From JALJPB01 sp963933115 (GTDB taxonomy: Bacteria; Pseudomonadota; Gammaproteobacteria; Enterobacterales; Alteromonadaceae), in contig CAWVSL010000012.1 of assembly GCA_963933115.1 (NCBI GenBank), forward strand, positions 8,204 through 72,203: a DNA stretch of 64,000 nt. The letters run 5' to 3'. Below the pieces are notes generated by a model. The model was given only the letters and a program-made list of their open reading frames with translations. It did no database searches and had not been told where the DNA came from. This document shows, piece after piece, positions 52,118 to 61,661 of the stretch (the stretch's first letter is position 1; every line of letters starts with the position of its first letter). Made by a program: the position numbers and the translations under genes.

Positions 52118-52423
52118 TTAGGTAAGTAACACTATATAAAATATATAGCCTGCAGGAATCAAAAGTAATACGCCAAAGGTCAAACGCTTAACTTTGGGCA
52201 GTTGGAGCTTTGGCTCAAACATAATCAAATCACTAAACAACCATAACATTGGCGCGATTGATAATATTAAGGCTTCTGAGCCTGATAAAGAAATCGAACC
52301 AGATAGAGTAAACATCGTCATTTCACCAGCAACAACACCAAATAAACAATAAATTAGAGCAGCAGTTGGCAGTAGGTAGTGTTTAACAATTCTAGTTTTT
52401 AGATCGGTGTTTTCATATTCCAT
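52118..52423 (-). CDS. Small integral membrane protein of unknown function
   Basis: A 101-residue protein with three hydrophobic segments (residues about 15-37, 42-66 and 80-100) and a charged N-terminus MEYENTDLKTRIVKHYL. The ribosome binding site AAAGGA lies 8 bases before the ATG, so it is very likely translated. It is the nearest intact gene to the secreted-protein pseudogene. No family is recognised; the length and topology are common for small bacterial membrane proteins. Confidence 0.68.
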   Translation of the reverse strand: MEYENTDLKTRIVKHYLLPTAALIYCLFGVVAGEMTMFTLSGSISLSGSEALILSIAPMLWLFSDLIMFEPKLQLPKVKRLTFGVLLLIPAGYIFYIVLLT

Positions 52424-52725
52424 AAAAGTTTTCCTTTTAGAGCTAACGTCATACTAACGGGTTAAAAATAGTGAGCTATTGAACAGTGAGGCACAATATA
52501 TACTCTCTTTTTTAATATCAACTATTATTAATATTCATAGCCTTCTCAATAATTACCAATATAACGTTTACTAATACAATTGATCATTCTGGTGATTCCA
52601 TTTATGTCAAACACCTAATAAAGCTGATGCTAAAATAATATGCAAATAATGTTGTTTAAAATTAGCCACCTAAGCGTAAAAAGTATTACGTGTCCTTATT
52701 TATTATATTTTACTGCCCCCGTTCA

Positions 52726-52902
52726 TTAACTAAATAAATCTGCTAGCCAATCTAGGGTTAGAACTGTAGTGAAAATTTTTAACACTAACAGCGCTGTAAA
52801 AAACAGTATTAAAGCGATTTTAACTTTTTTACTTTGAATATTATTCCAATATAGTAATTTAGCCTTAACTTCGTTTTTAATTTCATCTATAGCTTCTCTC
52901 AT
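52726..52902 (-). CDS. 58-residue membrane protein
   Basis: A short gene with ATG at 52902 and AAGGAT 5-6 bases upstream. The product starts with an amphipathic charged helix (MREAIDEIKNEVKAKLLYW) followed by one long hydrophobic segment (about residues 28-51) and a short tail ending DLFS. Such an arrangement suits a small single-span inner-membrane protein. No homologue is recognised. It is on the same strand as its small membrane-protein neighbour. Confidence 0.6.
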   Translation of the reverse strand: MREAIDEIKNEVKAKLLYWNNIQSKKVKIALILFFTALLVLKIFTTVLTLDWLADLFS

Positions 52903-52948
52903 AAAAATCCTTATTATTCATCGACAATTTAATAATAAAACCATAGTA

Positions 52949-53155
52949 CTATTTGGTATTGATGACTTTAACAGAATTTATAGCCAGTAGACCAATAGAC
53001 CTATTCAAAACTTGGGCCAAATGACCATTTAATGCAGCAAAGAGAAACACAAGTACACCTAAAAACACAAAAGCAGGCCAAACAATTTTATTGGGCTGAT
53101 GAAATGCAGTAAACGCTAAAACAATTAACAGATCTGTAATTTCATCATTTAAAGC
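52949..53155 (-). pseudogene. Possible fragment of a membrane transporter gene
   Basis: A 68-codon open frame directly after a stop codon, without ATG, GTG or TTG near its beginning, encodes NDEITDLLIVLAFTAFHQ followed by two hydrophobic segments (WPAFVFLGVLVFLFAAL, NRSIGLLAINSV). Its style resembles a six-helix transporter of the CadD/LysE type cut at both ends. The missing start and lack of a ribosome binding site suggest a decayed fragment. Confidence 0.35.
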
Positions 53156-53308
53156 TTATCTACAAAAAAATAGCTTGGCTAGTCGTTACTTTTGCTTGAA
53201 GACATTCTTCAGCTCATTATTTTAGATTTTTGCGGCCATCCTTATATTTTTTCTGATATTATTCTGATACAAATAAGTCCCTAAGATTTAAACAATGAGT
53301 TAATTATT

Positions 53309-54499
53309 ATGAGTGTTTCTATTTTTGGTAGTGCACTATCAAATAGTGCAACAAAAGCCCTTTTATTAGGCTCAGGCGAACTGGGTAAAGAAATTGCCAT
53401 CGAATTACAACGACTTGGTATTGAAGTTATTGCTGCAGACAGCTATGCAAATGCACCGGCAATGCAAGTAGCTCATTCTTCACATGTGCTCAACATGCTT
53501 GATGGCGAGCGTTTAGAAGATATTATTCGTGCAGAACAGCCTGACTTTATTATTCCTGAAGTTGAAGCCATTGCTACCGCGTCACTCATAAAATTAGAAG
53601 CTGAGGGCTTTAATATTATACCGAGTGCGCGTGCAACACAGCTAACAATGGATAGAGAAGGGATCCGTCGCTTAGTCGCTGAAAAACTTGCAGTTAAAAC
53701 ATCTCCTTATGTCTTTACTAACAGCAAAGATGACTATTTAAAAGCCGTAAAGGAGATAGGTATTCCTTGCGTCATTAAACCTGTAATGAGCAGTTCAGGC
53801 AAAGGCCAAAGTGTTATTAAGTCAGAAGCCGAACTAGAGTCCGCATGGACCTATTCCCAAGAGGGAGGCCGAAGTGGGGCTGGACGTATAATTTTAGAAG
53901 GTTTTGTACCGTTTGATTATGAAATCACCTTATTAACCGTAAGTGCTGTCGATGGCATTCATTTTTGTGCACCTATTGGTCATCGTCAAGAAAATGGTGA
54001 TTATCGTGAATCGTGGCAACCACAGATCATGTCTGAATTAGCATTACAAAAAGCACAACAAATCGCGACAAGAGTAGTCAAAGAACTTGGTGGTTATGGA
54101 CTCTTTGGTATGGAGTTTTTTATCAAAGATAATGATGTTTACTTTAATGAAGTTTCACCCCGGCCTCACGACACAGGTTTAGTTACACTGATGTCTCAAG
54201 ATTTCTCAGAATTTGCCTTGCATGTGCGTGCTATTTTAGGATTGCCAATTGGCACTATCACCCAATATGGTCCAACAGCGTCATGTGTCATTTTAGGTAA
54301 TGGCCAATCACAAGATATTAAGTTTGCTAGATTAAGCCAAGCATTAGGCGAAGTTGCCGGCTCACAGGTCCGTTTATTTGCTAAACCGAATATCGACGGT
54401 TCACGACGCTTAGGAGTTGCTATTGCACGTGGCAAAAACATAGAAAAAGCTATTGATAATGCTAAGTTAGTATCCAGTCGTATTGAAGTACTTTACTAA
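53309..54499 (+). CDS. purT: Formate-dependent phosphoribosylglycinamide formyltransferase PurT
   Basis: PurT is the ATP-grasp enzyme that formylates GAR with formate and ATP, an alternative to folate-dependent PurN. The 396-residue protein has ALLLGSGELGKE near the N-terminus, RLVAEKL, the ATP-grasp CVIKPVMSSSGKGQSVI in part, GFVPFDYEITLLTV, and the metal-binding FNEVSPRPHDTGLVTL. Length agrees with E. coli PurT (392). It is monocistronic. It links to the purine pathway represented by purF elsewhere in the window. Confidence 0.97.
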   Translation: MSVSIFGSALSNSATKALLLGSGELGKEIAIELQRLGIEVIAADSYANAPAMQVAHSSHVLNMLDGERLEDIIRAEQPDFIIPEVEAIATASLIKLEAEGFNIIPSARATQLTMDREGIRRLVAEKLAVKTSPYVFTNSKDDYLKAVKEIGIPCVIKPVMSSSGKGQSVIKSEAELESAWTYSQEGGRSGAGRIILEGFVPFDYEITLLTVSAVDGIHFCAPIGHRQENGDYRESWQPQIMSELALQKAQQIATRVVKELGGYGLFGMEFFIKDNDVYFNEVSPRPHDTGLVTLMSQDFSEFALHVRAILGLPIGTITQYGPTASCVILGNGQSQDIKFARLSQALGEVAGSQVRLFAKPNIDGSRRLGVAIARGKNIEKAIDNAKLVSSRIEVLY

Positions 54500-54770
54500 A
54501 TTAAAATCTGTCGACTGATGAAATCTACTTGCCTCGTTCGTATTGAGATATAAGACAGGCATAAGTCTTTTAGTGATGATTACGCAGTAAATGTGCCTCA
54601 AGCCATTGAGTTAACTTTATATATAAAGGAGCATAATTTTACTATAAAAAATAGTTAGCTCTTTTTGCTTGCCCCATGTCTATTTACAAATGTTCGGGAC
54701 ATAGTCAATTTTAAGCCGCAACTTTCGAGTTTTGTAAATATTTGTTATGCTGCTAATTCCATTATCTTAG

Positions 54771-56123
54771 TTGGATCAAATCATTAACGCACAGGTATCA
54801 AAAATCAAGCAGTCAGCAGACCCTAAATCTTTTAGTCAGACGACGGCAATTGCGGTAGTTATTGCCAACATGATTGGCACTGGAGTCTTCACCAGTTTGG
54901 GCTTTCAACTACTCGATATTCAGTCAGGTTTTAGCTTGTTAATGTTATGGTTCATTGGCGGCATTACTGCACTTTGCGGTGCGTTAACCTATGCTGAATT
55001 AGGTGCTGCCTTACCACGAAGTGGTGGTGAATATAATTTTTTAAGCCATATATATCATCCTATAGCGGGCTTTGTTTCTGGCTGGATTTCGTCAACCATA
55101 GGTTTCTCAGCACCCGTGGCACTGGCAGCTATCACCTTTGCTGCCTATTTCTCCTCAGTATTCCCAGTACTACCGGCTAACTTGCTTGCCATTGTTTTGA
55201 TCGTGCTAATGGCCGTAATACATGGCAGTTCACGTAAAACTAGTGCAGGTACCCAATGGATTTTCACTTTGATCAAGTTGTTATTGATCGTGATTTTTTG
55301 TTTTGCTGCGCTGATAGTAGTCGAAACGCCGCAACCGGTAAGTTTTATGCCCGAACCTCAAGACGGATCAATTATGTTCAGCGGCGCTTTTGCGGTTTCC
55401 CTTATTTATGTCAGTTATGCCTATAACGGCTGGAATGCTGCAACCTATTTAAGTAGCGAACTGGATAAGCCCCAGCAAAGTCTTCCACGAATATTAATAG
55501 TTGGTACCGCCTTGGTTATGTTGGCCTATATAGCGCTTAATTTTGTCTTCCTCTATTCAACACCGATGTCGGCCATGGCGGGTCAACTTGAAATTGGCTA
55601 TATCGTTGCTCAATCAATGTTTGGTGAAACTGGAGCCAAGGCAACGGGTTTGATCATGTCCTTATTATTAGTCTCGACAGTAAGCGCCATGACTATGGCG
55701 GGCCCAAGAGTATTGAAGGTTATCGGCGAAGACTTTTCATTATTTAAAAGTTTATCTGTAGTTAATCGATTTGGAATCCCTCAACGAGCAGTTTATTTTC
55801 AGTCCTTGTTAGCCATTATATTTGTTATAACGTCGTCTTTTGAGTCTATTTTGGTTTTCTCAGGATTTGCTCTAGCGCTGAATAATTTTTTTGCTGTATT
55901 AGGAATTTTTATACTGCGTTATCGTCAGCCTAATCTGGCGAGGCCCTATAAAACTTGGTTGTACCCAGTACCCCCCATTTTATTCCTGTTGGTAAGTGGC
56001 TGGACCTTAATTTATATTGTAAAAGAAAAACCAACACAAGCTTTGTGGAGTTTATTACTGATTGGCCTAGGTATTGGTTTTTATTGGCTATCTATTTATT
56101 TGGGAAAAAAGACACAGCAGTAA
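54771..56123 (+). CDS. APC superfamily amino acid permease
   Basis: An inner-membrane transporter of 450 residues with about twelve hydrophobic segments. The APC opening TTAIAVVIANMIGTGVFTSLG carries the GTGVF glycine-rich unwound helix, and TM2-3 has GGITALCGALTYAELGAALPRSGGEY (given in part). It resembles the LAT/SteT-type amino acid exchangers. The start is TTG at 54771, because no ATG occurs before the first membrane segment; there is no clear ribosome binding site. The substrate is unknown. A -10-like TATGCT lies about 25 bases upstream. Confidence 0.88.
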   Translation: MDQIINAQVSKIKQSADPKSFSQTTAIAVVIANMIGTGVFTSLGFQLLDIQSGFSLLMLWFIGGITALCGALTYAELGAALPRSGGEYNFLSHIYHPIAGFVSGWISSTIGFSAPVALAAITFAAYFSSVFPVLPANLLAIVLIVLMAVIHGSSRKTSAGTQWIFTLIKLLLIVIFCFAALIVVETPQPVSFMPEPQDGSIMFSGAFAVSLIYVSYAYNGWNAATYLSSELDKPQQSLPRILIVGTALVMLAYIALNFVFLYSTPMSAMAGQLEIGYIVAQSMFGETGAKATGLIMSLLLVSTVSAMTMAGPRVLKVIGEDFSLFKSLSVVNRFGIPQRAVYFQSLLAIIFVITSSFESILVFSGFALALNNFFAVLGIFILRYRQPNLARPYKTWLYPVPPILFLLVSGWTLIYIVKEKPTQALWSLLLIGLGIGFYWLSIYLGKKTQQ

Positions 56124-56216
56124 TATACCAAGGCGAAAAACCGTTATCCTTGACTTACACCTTCTAACGTTAAGGTTATCTCAAATCAAGTTGAAACGGA
56201 TCTAAAGCGAGTGCCA

Positions 56217-56729
56217 TCACCTAGTGTTGCCACCACAATTAAATGCTTGTTGTATTAATTGAAGTTTAGCTCCTTTTGGAAATACAGTAACTTGATAAAG
56301 CCTGTCATATTCGTCTTCAGGAATTATTGGTAGCTCAATACCGGCTAGCTTGCCCGCTAGGACATTAGTTGTTTGGTTGTGCCCCACGATTAAAACATCT
56401 CTTTTATTATTTTTTACAATTTCAAAAAGGCTTTCTAAATCATAAGGGTCATAAAACTCTACCTTCAAATCTTTAGATTTTGCCGTTGGTAATGCAGTGC
56501 TTTTAGTTCTCTTAAAGTTAGTTGAGTATATATCCTTAAGATCAATATGTTTAAACAAGGTAGTTAAATTAATGGCTCGCTTTAGACCACACATAAGTAG
56601 TGGCGGGTTCTTTTTATCTTCATGTATTAAATCTTTTTCTGCATGCCTTATTAAATAAACAGAATATGCATCACTAGCCGTAGTTTGGAAACTTAGTAAT
56701 AATGTTGCAAAAAATAGTAAACCTTTCAT
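56217..56729 (-). CDS. Secreted histidine phosphatase family protein
   Basis: An exported 170-residue protein of the phosphoglycerate-mutase-like superfamily. The signal peptide is residues 1-19 (ending TTAS). The catalytic RHG-type motif is LIRHAEK with histidine about 28, an arginine lies in TNFKRTKSTA, and the second histidine in VGHNQTTN. The compact size resembles SixA-like or broad-specificity extracytoplasmic phosphatases. It has two cysteines, C47 and one near the C-terminus, that could form a disulfide. The substrate is unknown. Confidence 0.86.
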   Translation of the reverse strand: MKGLLFFATLLLSFQTTASDAYSVYLIRHAEKDLIHEDKKNPPLLMCGLKRAINLTTLFKHIDLKDIYSTNFKRTKSTALPTAKSKDLKVEFYDPYDLESLFEIVKNNKRDVLIVGHNQTTNVLAGKLAGIELPIIPEDEYDRLYQVTVFPKGAKLQLIQQAFNCGGNTR

Positions 56730-56905
56730 AAGTACTGCCTTTATAGTGACAACGTTTAGTTAAAGGACTATATGCAGTTGATTAACATAAGTAAAACCCA
56801 ACTGATATTTGTAGTCACTCCTATGGCCTATATAGTCTTTTGAAGTCTTGTCATGGCCCATTGGTTAATTGTTCTTAATCATTTAATACGCACATAGTGA
56901 CGTAT

Positions 56906-57880
56906 TCAGCGGTTTTTCTGCTGCAATTTTTTGTCATCATCAGTTTCAATAGTGACCAAAAACCATTGATTAATATCCTTTACAACATCAGTTAGCTTTG
57001 ACTCCCCCCTAGAGTTACGAAAAGAGTGATCTAACTCAGTATATTTTTTATAGTTAATGTTTTTCTTTCCTTTTTTGATCAATATGTCGATCATTTTGTC
57101 AGTACTCATCACTGATACAGACTGATCTTTTTGACTTTGTAAAATCAAAATAGGTGATTCCACTCTATCTAGTTGCTTTAACTGGTCCATCTGTAAAACA
57201 CTTCGCCACCAACGACTACCATGGCCACTAATTTCAATTTCCATCTGTTTATTAGAAATAATTTGAGAAGCCATTTCTGTAAAACCTTCGATTTCAGCTC
57301 TGAGTTCTCGAGTGTCCGGTTTTCCATATCTGATGCTATGTATAACATCATCCAAAAACCATCGCCCACCACCATTAAATGATGCAGTTGCATCAATTGA
57401 TTTTGCAAGTGATGCAACAGTATTAGCGACTACGGCACCTTCACTTCCTCCAATCATTAAAAAATTTTCATAGGGAGCTGTTCTATCGACTTCACTCATT
57501 ACGAGTAGAATATCGGATACACGTTGATCTAAGCTATCCATTTTTAAATAACTTTTTGGACAATCTTTACGTTCTCCATTTTCACTATATACCAGAGCAG
57601 AGGTAATACCGTATTTTTCAATCAATAGCAGGTCAGCCCCAGGCCAAGCAAGCTTAAGGTCATTGACGCTAGCATTGTGTGCAATACTGTTACAGTCTGA
57701 GCCTTGAACTACCATCAATATTGTATTTGAACGTGCCGTTAGTGAATTTTTTTTAATATAATAATCTATCAATGAACCATCAGATCGTTCGACCTGCAAC
57801 CTCTCTATTTCGCTTGCGTGCACATTTACACCAAAAAATAAGAACATTAATAGCGTACTGACCATTAGGATTTTTTTCAT
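56906..57880 (-). CDS. Secreted alpha/beta hydrolase
   Basis: An exported protein of 324 residues with a signal peptide (residues 1-22, ending NVHA). The nucleophile elbow is GGSEGA with S146, the acid is probably the aspartate in ILQSQKDQSV, and the histidine is in ELDHSF. C63 and C107 may form a disulfide. The family includes many esterases and peptidases; I cannot name the substrate. It lies 180 bases from the secreted phosphatase on the same strand. A ribosome binding site AAGGGAAG precedes the ATG. Confidence 0.85.
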   Translation of the reverse strand: MKKILMVSTLLMFLFFGVNVHASEIERLQVERSDGSLIDYYIKKNSLTARSNTILMVVQGSDCNSIAHNASVNDLKLAWPGADLLLIEKYGITSALVYSENGERKDCPKSYLKMDSLDQRVSDILLVMSEVDRTAPYENFLMIGGSEGAVVANTVASLAKSIDATASFNGGGRWFLDDVIHSIRYGKPDTRELRAEIEGFTEMASQIISNKQMEIEISGHGSRWWRSVLQMDQLKQLDRVESPILILQSQKDQSVSVMSTDKMIDILIKKGKKNINYKKYTELDHSFRNSRGESKLTDVVKDINQWFLVTIETDDDKKLQQKNR

Positions 57881-57982
57881 AAACTTCCCTTTTTATTTAA
57901 AGATATGAACTATTGCTATATATGTCTAAAATATTTGACACAGCAGACAAAGTAAAATATATTTTACCTCAGGTCGATAATT

Positions 57983-58408
57983 ATGGACATGGACATGAAA
58001 CTTACATTTAAAGAAAAAAGCCTTTGGATACAAATAACCACTCTTACTTTAGTGTTCGGAAGCTACTTTCTTAATATGAATTATAATATTACGAATGGTC
58101 TTCCGCCTAATTTAATATTTGATTTCATTTGGTTACTAATAGCGTTCATAGCCTTAAATATTTTAGCTCATATTTTTGCTGCGGTTTTTAACAAGCCAGA
58201 GTGCGAAGATGAGCGTGACAAATTAATTGAGTTAAAAGCCACACGCATAAAAGCGTTCATTTTAGCTACAGGTATCATAATCACTATATTAGCCAGCCTA
58301 ACATTAGAAAACCAATTATTAACGATTAACCTTTTACTCTTATTTTTGGTAGTTTCTGAGGTAATAGAAAAAGTCATTCAATTATTTTATTACCAGAAAG
58401 GTCTATAA
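57983..58408 (+). CDS. Four-helix membrane protein paired with HTH regulator (DUF2178-like)
   Basis: A 141-residue inner-membrane protein with four hydrophobic segments in two hairpins, separated by a charged cytoplasmic loop FNKPECEDERDKLIELKATRIK. The DERDxxI...K pattern in the loop, together with an adjacent YozG-like regulator, is typical of DUF2178-type membrane proteins. It begins with repeated MDMDMK; any of three ATG codons could be used. The regulator gene starts 4 bases after its stop. A role as a sensor or partner of the regulator is inference. Confidence 0.75.
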   Translation: MDMDMKLTFKEKSLWIQITTLTLVFGSYFLNMNYNITNGLPPNLIFDFIWLLIAFIALNILAHIFAAVFNKPECEDERDKLIELKATRIKAFILATGIIITILASLTLENQLLTINLLLLFLVVSEVIEKVIQLFYYQKGL

Positions 58409-58411
58409 ATA

Positions 58412-58627
58412 ATGAAAAAGTCAGGGTTTACTATTTCAAATAGAATACGAACGCTAAGGTTTTTAGCAGCGGAGATGACTCAAAAAGAATTGGCTGATTT
58501 AGTTGGTGTAACAAGGCAAACAGTTAATGCCATTGAAGCAAATAAATACTCCCCTAGTTTAGCAGTAGCATTTAAAATCTCTTTAGTTTTTAATGCGCCC
58601 ATAGCAGAAGTCTTTAGTTACGACTAA
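58412..58627 (+). CDS. HTH transcriptional regulator, YozG/Cro-C1 type
   Basis: A 71-residue DNA-binding protein that consists almost only of one HTH_3 domain. It has ISNRIRTLRFLAAEMTQKELADLVGVTRQTVNAIEANKYSPS (given in part) with the recognition helix near RQTVNAIE. This short class usually sits next to a small membrane protein, as here, and is thought to regulate its own operon. The coupling (4-base gap) indicates co-translation. Confidence 0.9.
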   Translation: MKKSGFTISNRIRTLRFLAAEMTQKELADLVGVTRQTVNAIEANKYSPSLAVAFKISLVFNAPIAEVFSYD

Positions 58628-58751
58628 CCATATGATGGGGAAGCTCGTGCATAACAGTATATTATGGAGACGTCTCAGTCATATAGTAAAATAATTCGCT
58701 ATGGGTTAGGCAAAAATGCTTACTTAGGGGCTAGTCATATTACAACTGCCA

Positions 58752-59984
58752 TTAATTATTAGCGTATCGATTTCGATATATCTTAGTCAATTTTTTGAGC
58801 CGGATCTGATCAGTGATTAGAGATATTAATGGGGATAAATTTGATTTAGGTGCCTTACCTTTGCCCATACGTTGCAGTTGGCGTCTGGTAATCGCCATCG
58901 TTGCAATAGCAGCCATCGTTTTATCTTTCCACTGCACCTTAGGTAAAATAGCTTGATAGTCTGGCGAAATTTTCCACCTTTTTGCTAGGTCTGGACTAAA
59001 AGCCAATGCTCGACCAAGTCCGACCATATCAACCCCTTCATCGAGCACTTTTTGCGCCACAGGTAAGCGTACAATACCGCCTGTTGTCATAATTGGCATA
59101 ACGGCTTCTTTGGCAATTTCTTTCGCAAAATCAATAAAATACGCTTCTCGGTTAAGGGTGCTGCCATCAACAGTATTTCCTTGCATGGCCGGGCTTTCAT
59201 AACTTCCACCAGATAATTCAACCAAGTCTACCTTTAACTCTCCAAGGGTTTTTACCACTGCTAAGGCATCATTTGAGTCGAAACCTCCATGTTGAAAATC
59301 AGCAGAGTTGAGCTTAACCGTTACCGCTATATTTTCAGGTAAGATTTGCTTCACGGCTTTAACAACCTCATAAAGTAAGCGTGCACGGTTTTCAAGACTC
59401 CCTCCCCAATGATCACTTCGTTTATTTGTCAGTGGCGATAGAAATTGTGATAAGAGATAACCATGGGCGGCGTGGATCTGAACGCCATGAAAACCAGCTT
59501 CAGCAGCACGTGATGCGGTAGTAACAAAGCGTTGAATTAATGACTGAATCTCAGTCTCAGTCATTGGGCTTGGTTGAGCAAATAACTTACTATGTTTACC
59601 CATGTTTAGCGCAATATCTGACGGTGAAAATACCTGTCCTCCCATTGCCGCATAGACTTGACGACCAGGATGATTAATTTGCATCCATATCTTGCTACCC
59701 TGTTGATTACCTGCTTCAGCCCATTTTTTAAAGGGGGCCAATGGTGTGTTCGCCTCAAGAGCAATACCTCCAGGGCCTGTCATAGCACGATGGTCAACCA
59801 TTACATTACCAGTAATAAGCAGCCCTGTCCCACCAGCAGACCAAGTTCTATATAACTGGAAAATATCTTCCCCAGGTAAATGTCCTACTACCGCCATATT
59901 TTCTTCCATTGCCGCTTTGGCTAGGCGATTTGAAAGTGTTGTGCCGTTTGGCAGTGTTATGGGTGCAAATACAGTATGACTCAT
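58752..59984 (-). CDS. NADH:flavin oxidoreductase, old yellow enzyme family
   Basis: A 410-residue FMN-binding TIM-barrel oxidoreductase with PITLPNGTTLSNRLAKAAMEENMA at the N-terminus, QINHPGRQ, the active-site pair in IHAAHGYLLSQFLSPLTNKR (in part), DHWGGSLENRARLL, LNSADFQHGGF, ELSGGSYE and a C-terminal GLGRAL phosphate-binding loop. It lacks the NAD/FAD-binding C-terminal extension of 2,4-dienoyl-CoA reductases, so it is a single-domain member. Substrates are likely enones or similar compounds. It is followed on the same strand by no close partner; the dehydrogenase lies 137 bases upstream. Confidence 0.91.
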   Translation of the reverse strand: MSHTVFAPITLPNGTTLSNRLAKAAMEENMAVVGHLPGEDIFQLYRTWSAGGTGLLITGNVMVDHRAMTGPGGIALEANTPLAPFKKWAEAGNQQGSKIWMQINHPGRQVYAAMGGQVFSPSDIALNMGKHSKLFAQPSPMTETEIQSLIQRFVTTASRAAEAGFHGVQIHAAHGYLLSQFLSPLTNKRSDHWGGSLENRARLLYEVVKAVKQILPENIAVTVKLNSADFQHGGFDSNDALAVVKTLGELKVDLVELSGGSYESPAMQGNTVDGSTLNREAYFIDFAKEIAKEAVMPIMTTGGIVRLPVAQKVLDEGVDMVGLGRALAFSPDLAKRWKISPDYQAILPKVQWKDKTMAAIATMAITRRQLQRMGKGKAPKSNLSPLISLITDQIRLKKLTKIYRNRYANN

Positions 59985-60121
59985 TTAGTTTTCCCGATAA
60001 TTAATGTCCGCTACCTTAATTTTCAAAGTACAAACGTAATGTCGACTTTATTGCCAACAGTGTAAATATTAAACCAGAGCATAGCGACTATAAATAGCTA
60101 TTAACATAAAACGCTAATCAG

Positions 60122-60985
60122 CTATTTTTTAAAACGTGAAATCAAGCTTGAGGTATCCCATCGATTACCACCTGATGTTTGAATTTCTTGATAGAAACCA
60201 TCGACCATTTCGGTCATTGGTAATTGAGCACCGGCTTTTTTCGCTTCAGCAAAGGCAATAGCTAAATCTTTACGCATCCAATCAACAGCAAAACCAAAGT
60301 CATATTCACCAGCAAACATTGTTTTATATCGATTTTCCATTTGCCATGAACCCGCCGCTCCTTTGGCAATAGTTTCAACTAATGCTTCGGGGTCTAGCCC
60401 TACTTTTTCAGCAAAATTAAAACCTTCAGCCAAGCCTTGTACAATACCAGCAATACAAATTTGATTGACCATTTTGGCTAATTGGCCACTACCCACAGGT
60501 CCCATTAATTTACTGAACTTTGCATAAGCCTTTAATACCGGGGCGACTTTACCAAACTCAGCCTCATTTCCGCCTAACATTACGGTTAATACCCCATTGA
60601 TAGCGCCAGCTTCGCCCCCAGAGACGGGGGCATCTAAGAAAAACTTGCCTTGCTCTTTGGCGATATGACTAAGTTCACGAGCCACCTCTGCTGATGCAGT
60701 AGTATGGTCAACAAAAATAGCACCGGGTGATAGACCGGCTAAAATGCCGTCTCCACCCAAAGATACTTGGCGAACATCATCATCATTGCCAACACAGCAA
60801 AAAACAATGTCACAGTCTTGTGACGCTTTAGCCGGTGTTAAAGCAAAACTGCCACTATATTCAGCTTGCCATTTTTTGGCTTTTGCCAACGTTCGGTTAT
60901 AAACACACACATCATGGCCAGCTTTTTGTAAATGCCCCGCCATCGGATAACCCATAACACCCAGACCGATAAAAGCGACTTTCAT
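60122..60985 (-). CDS. 3-hydroxyisobutyrate dehydrogenase family NAD(P)-dependent oxidoreductase
   Basis: A 287-residue beta-hydroxyacid dehydrogenase. The Rossmann motif is GLGVMGYPMAGHL at residues 7-19, the substrate-binding block is DAPVSGGEAGAINGVLTVMLGG in part, and the catalytic lysine is in GQLAKMVNQ. It has the C-terminal helical domain of the GarR/MmsB/GlyR group. Candidate substrates are tartronate semialdehyde, 3-hydroxyisobutyrate or succinate semialdehyde; context does not decide. It is divergent from the glutathione peroxidase gene. Confidence 0.9.
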   Translation of the reverse strand: MKVAFIGLGVMGYPMAGHLQKAGHDVCVYNRTLAKAKKWQAEYSGSFALTPAKASQDCDIVFCCVGNDDDVRQVSLGGDGILAGLSPGAIFVDHTTASAEVARELSHIAKEQGKFFLDAPVSGGEAGAINGVLTVMLGGNEAEFGKVAPVLKAYAKFSKLMGPVGSGQLAKMVNQICIAGIVQGLAEGFNFAEKVGLDPEALVETIAKGAAGSWQMENRYKTMFAGEYDFGFAVDWMRKDLAIAFAEAKKAGAQLPMTEMVDGFYQEIQTSGGNRWDTSSLISRFKK

Positions 60986-61163
60986 TTTTTACTCCTGAAT
61001 TTCATTGTCGACAACAAGTAGTAACAAGGACGATATAATTTAATTAATAACAGTTTACTTAACTTTGATCTGTTGCTCTAGTTTCTTTGCTTTTCAATGA
61101 CAAATAATTTACATTGTGCACAACGTAAATACACAATAAATCAAATTATCACTGGAGAAATTT

Positions 61164-61652
61164 ATGTCTAATACAATTTATCAATTCAGCGCTCATAACA
61201 ATAAAAATGAGAACGTTGAACTAAAGGATTACCAAGGCAAAGTAATGCTTATTGTCAATACAGCAAGTGCCTGTGGCTTTACTCCACAATATAAAGGCTT
61301 ACAAACCCTCTTTGCTGACCATCAAGCTGAAGGCCTAGAAGTACTTGCCTTTCCATGTAATCAATTTAAACAGCAAGAAAAAGGGGATAATGAAGAGATT
61401 AAGCAATTCTGTGATTTACGATTTAATGTCAAATTTCCACTTTTTGACAAAATTGACGTTAATGGCGATAACGCTCATCCACTTTTCACCTTTTTGAAAG
61501 AACAAGCGCCGGGGCTTATGGGTTCAAAGGGAATAAAGTGGAATTTCACTAAGTTTTTAGTTAACCGTCAAGGCGAAGTGGTCAGACGATATGCACCGAC
61601 AACTAAACCCGCCAATATTGAAGTGGATATTAAAAAACTCTTAGCTGAGTAA
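61164..61652 (+). CDS. Glutathione peroxidase family protein
   Basis: A 162-residue thioredoxin-fold peroxidase. The peroxidatic cysteine is C37 in NTASACGFTPQYKGL (a selenocysteine in some animal enzymes). The catalytic glutamine and tryptophan are in FPCNQF and KWNFTKFLV. The second cysteine C71, in FPCNQ, is typical of bacterial thioredoxin-dependent enzymes, so thioredoxin may be the real reductant. The ribosome binding site GGAG is about 8 bases before the ATG. The OhrR-like regulator starts 9 bases after the stop. Confidence 0.93.
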   Translation: MSNTIYQFSAHNNKNENVELKDYQGKVMLIVNTASACGFTPQYKGLQTLFADHQAEGLEVLAFPCNQFKQQEKGDNEEIKQFCDLRFNVKFPLFDKIDVNGDNAHPLFTFLKEQAPGLMGSKGIKWNFTKFLVNRQGEVVRRYAPTTKPANIEVDIKKLLAE

Positions 61653-61661
61653 CTGAAAAAT

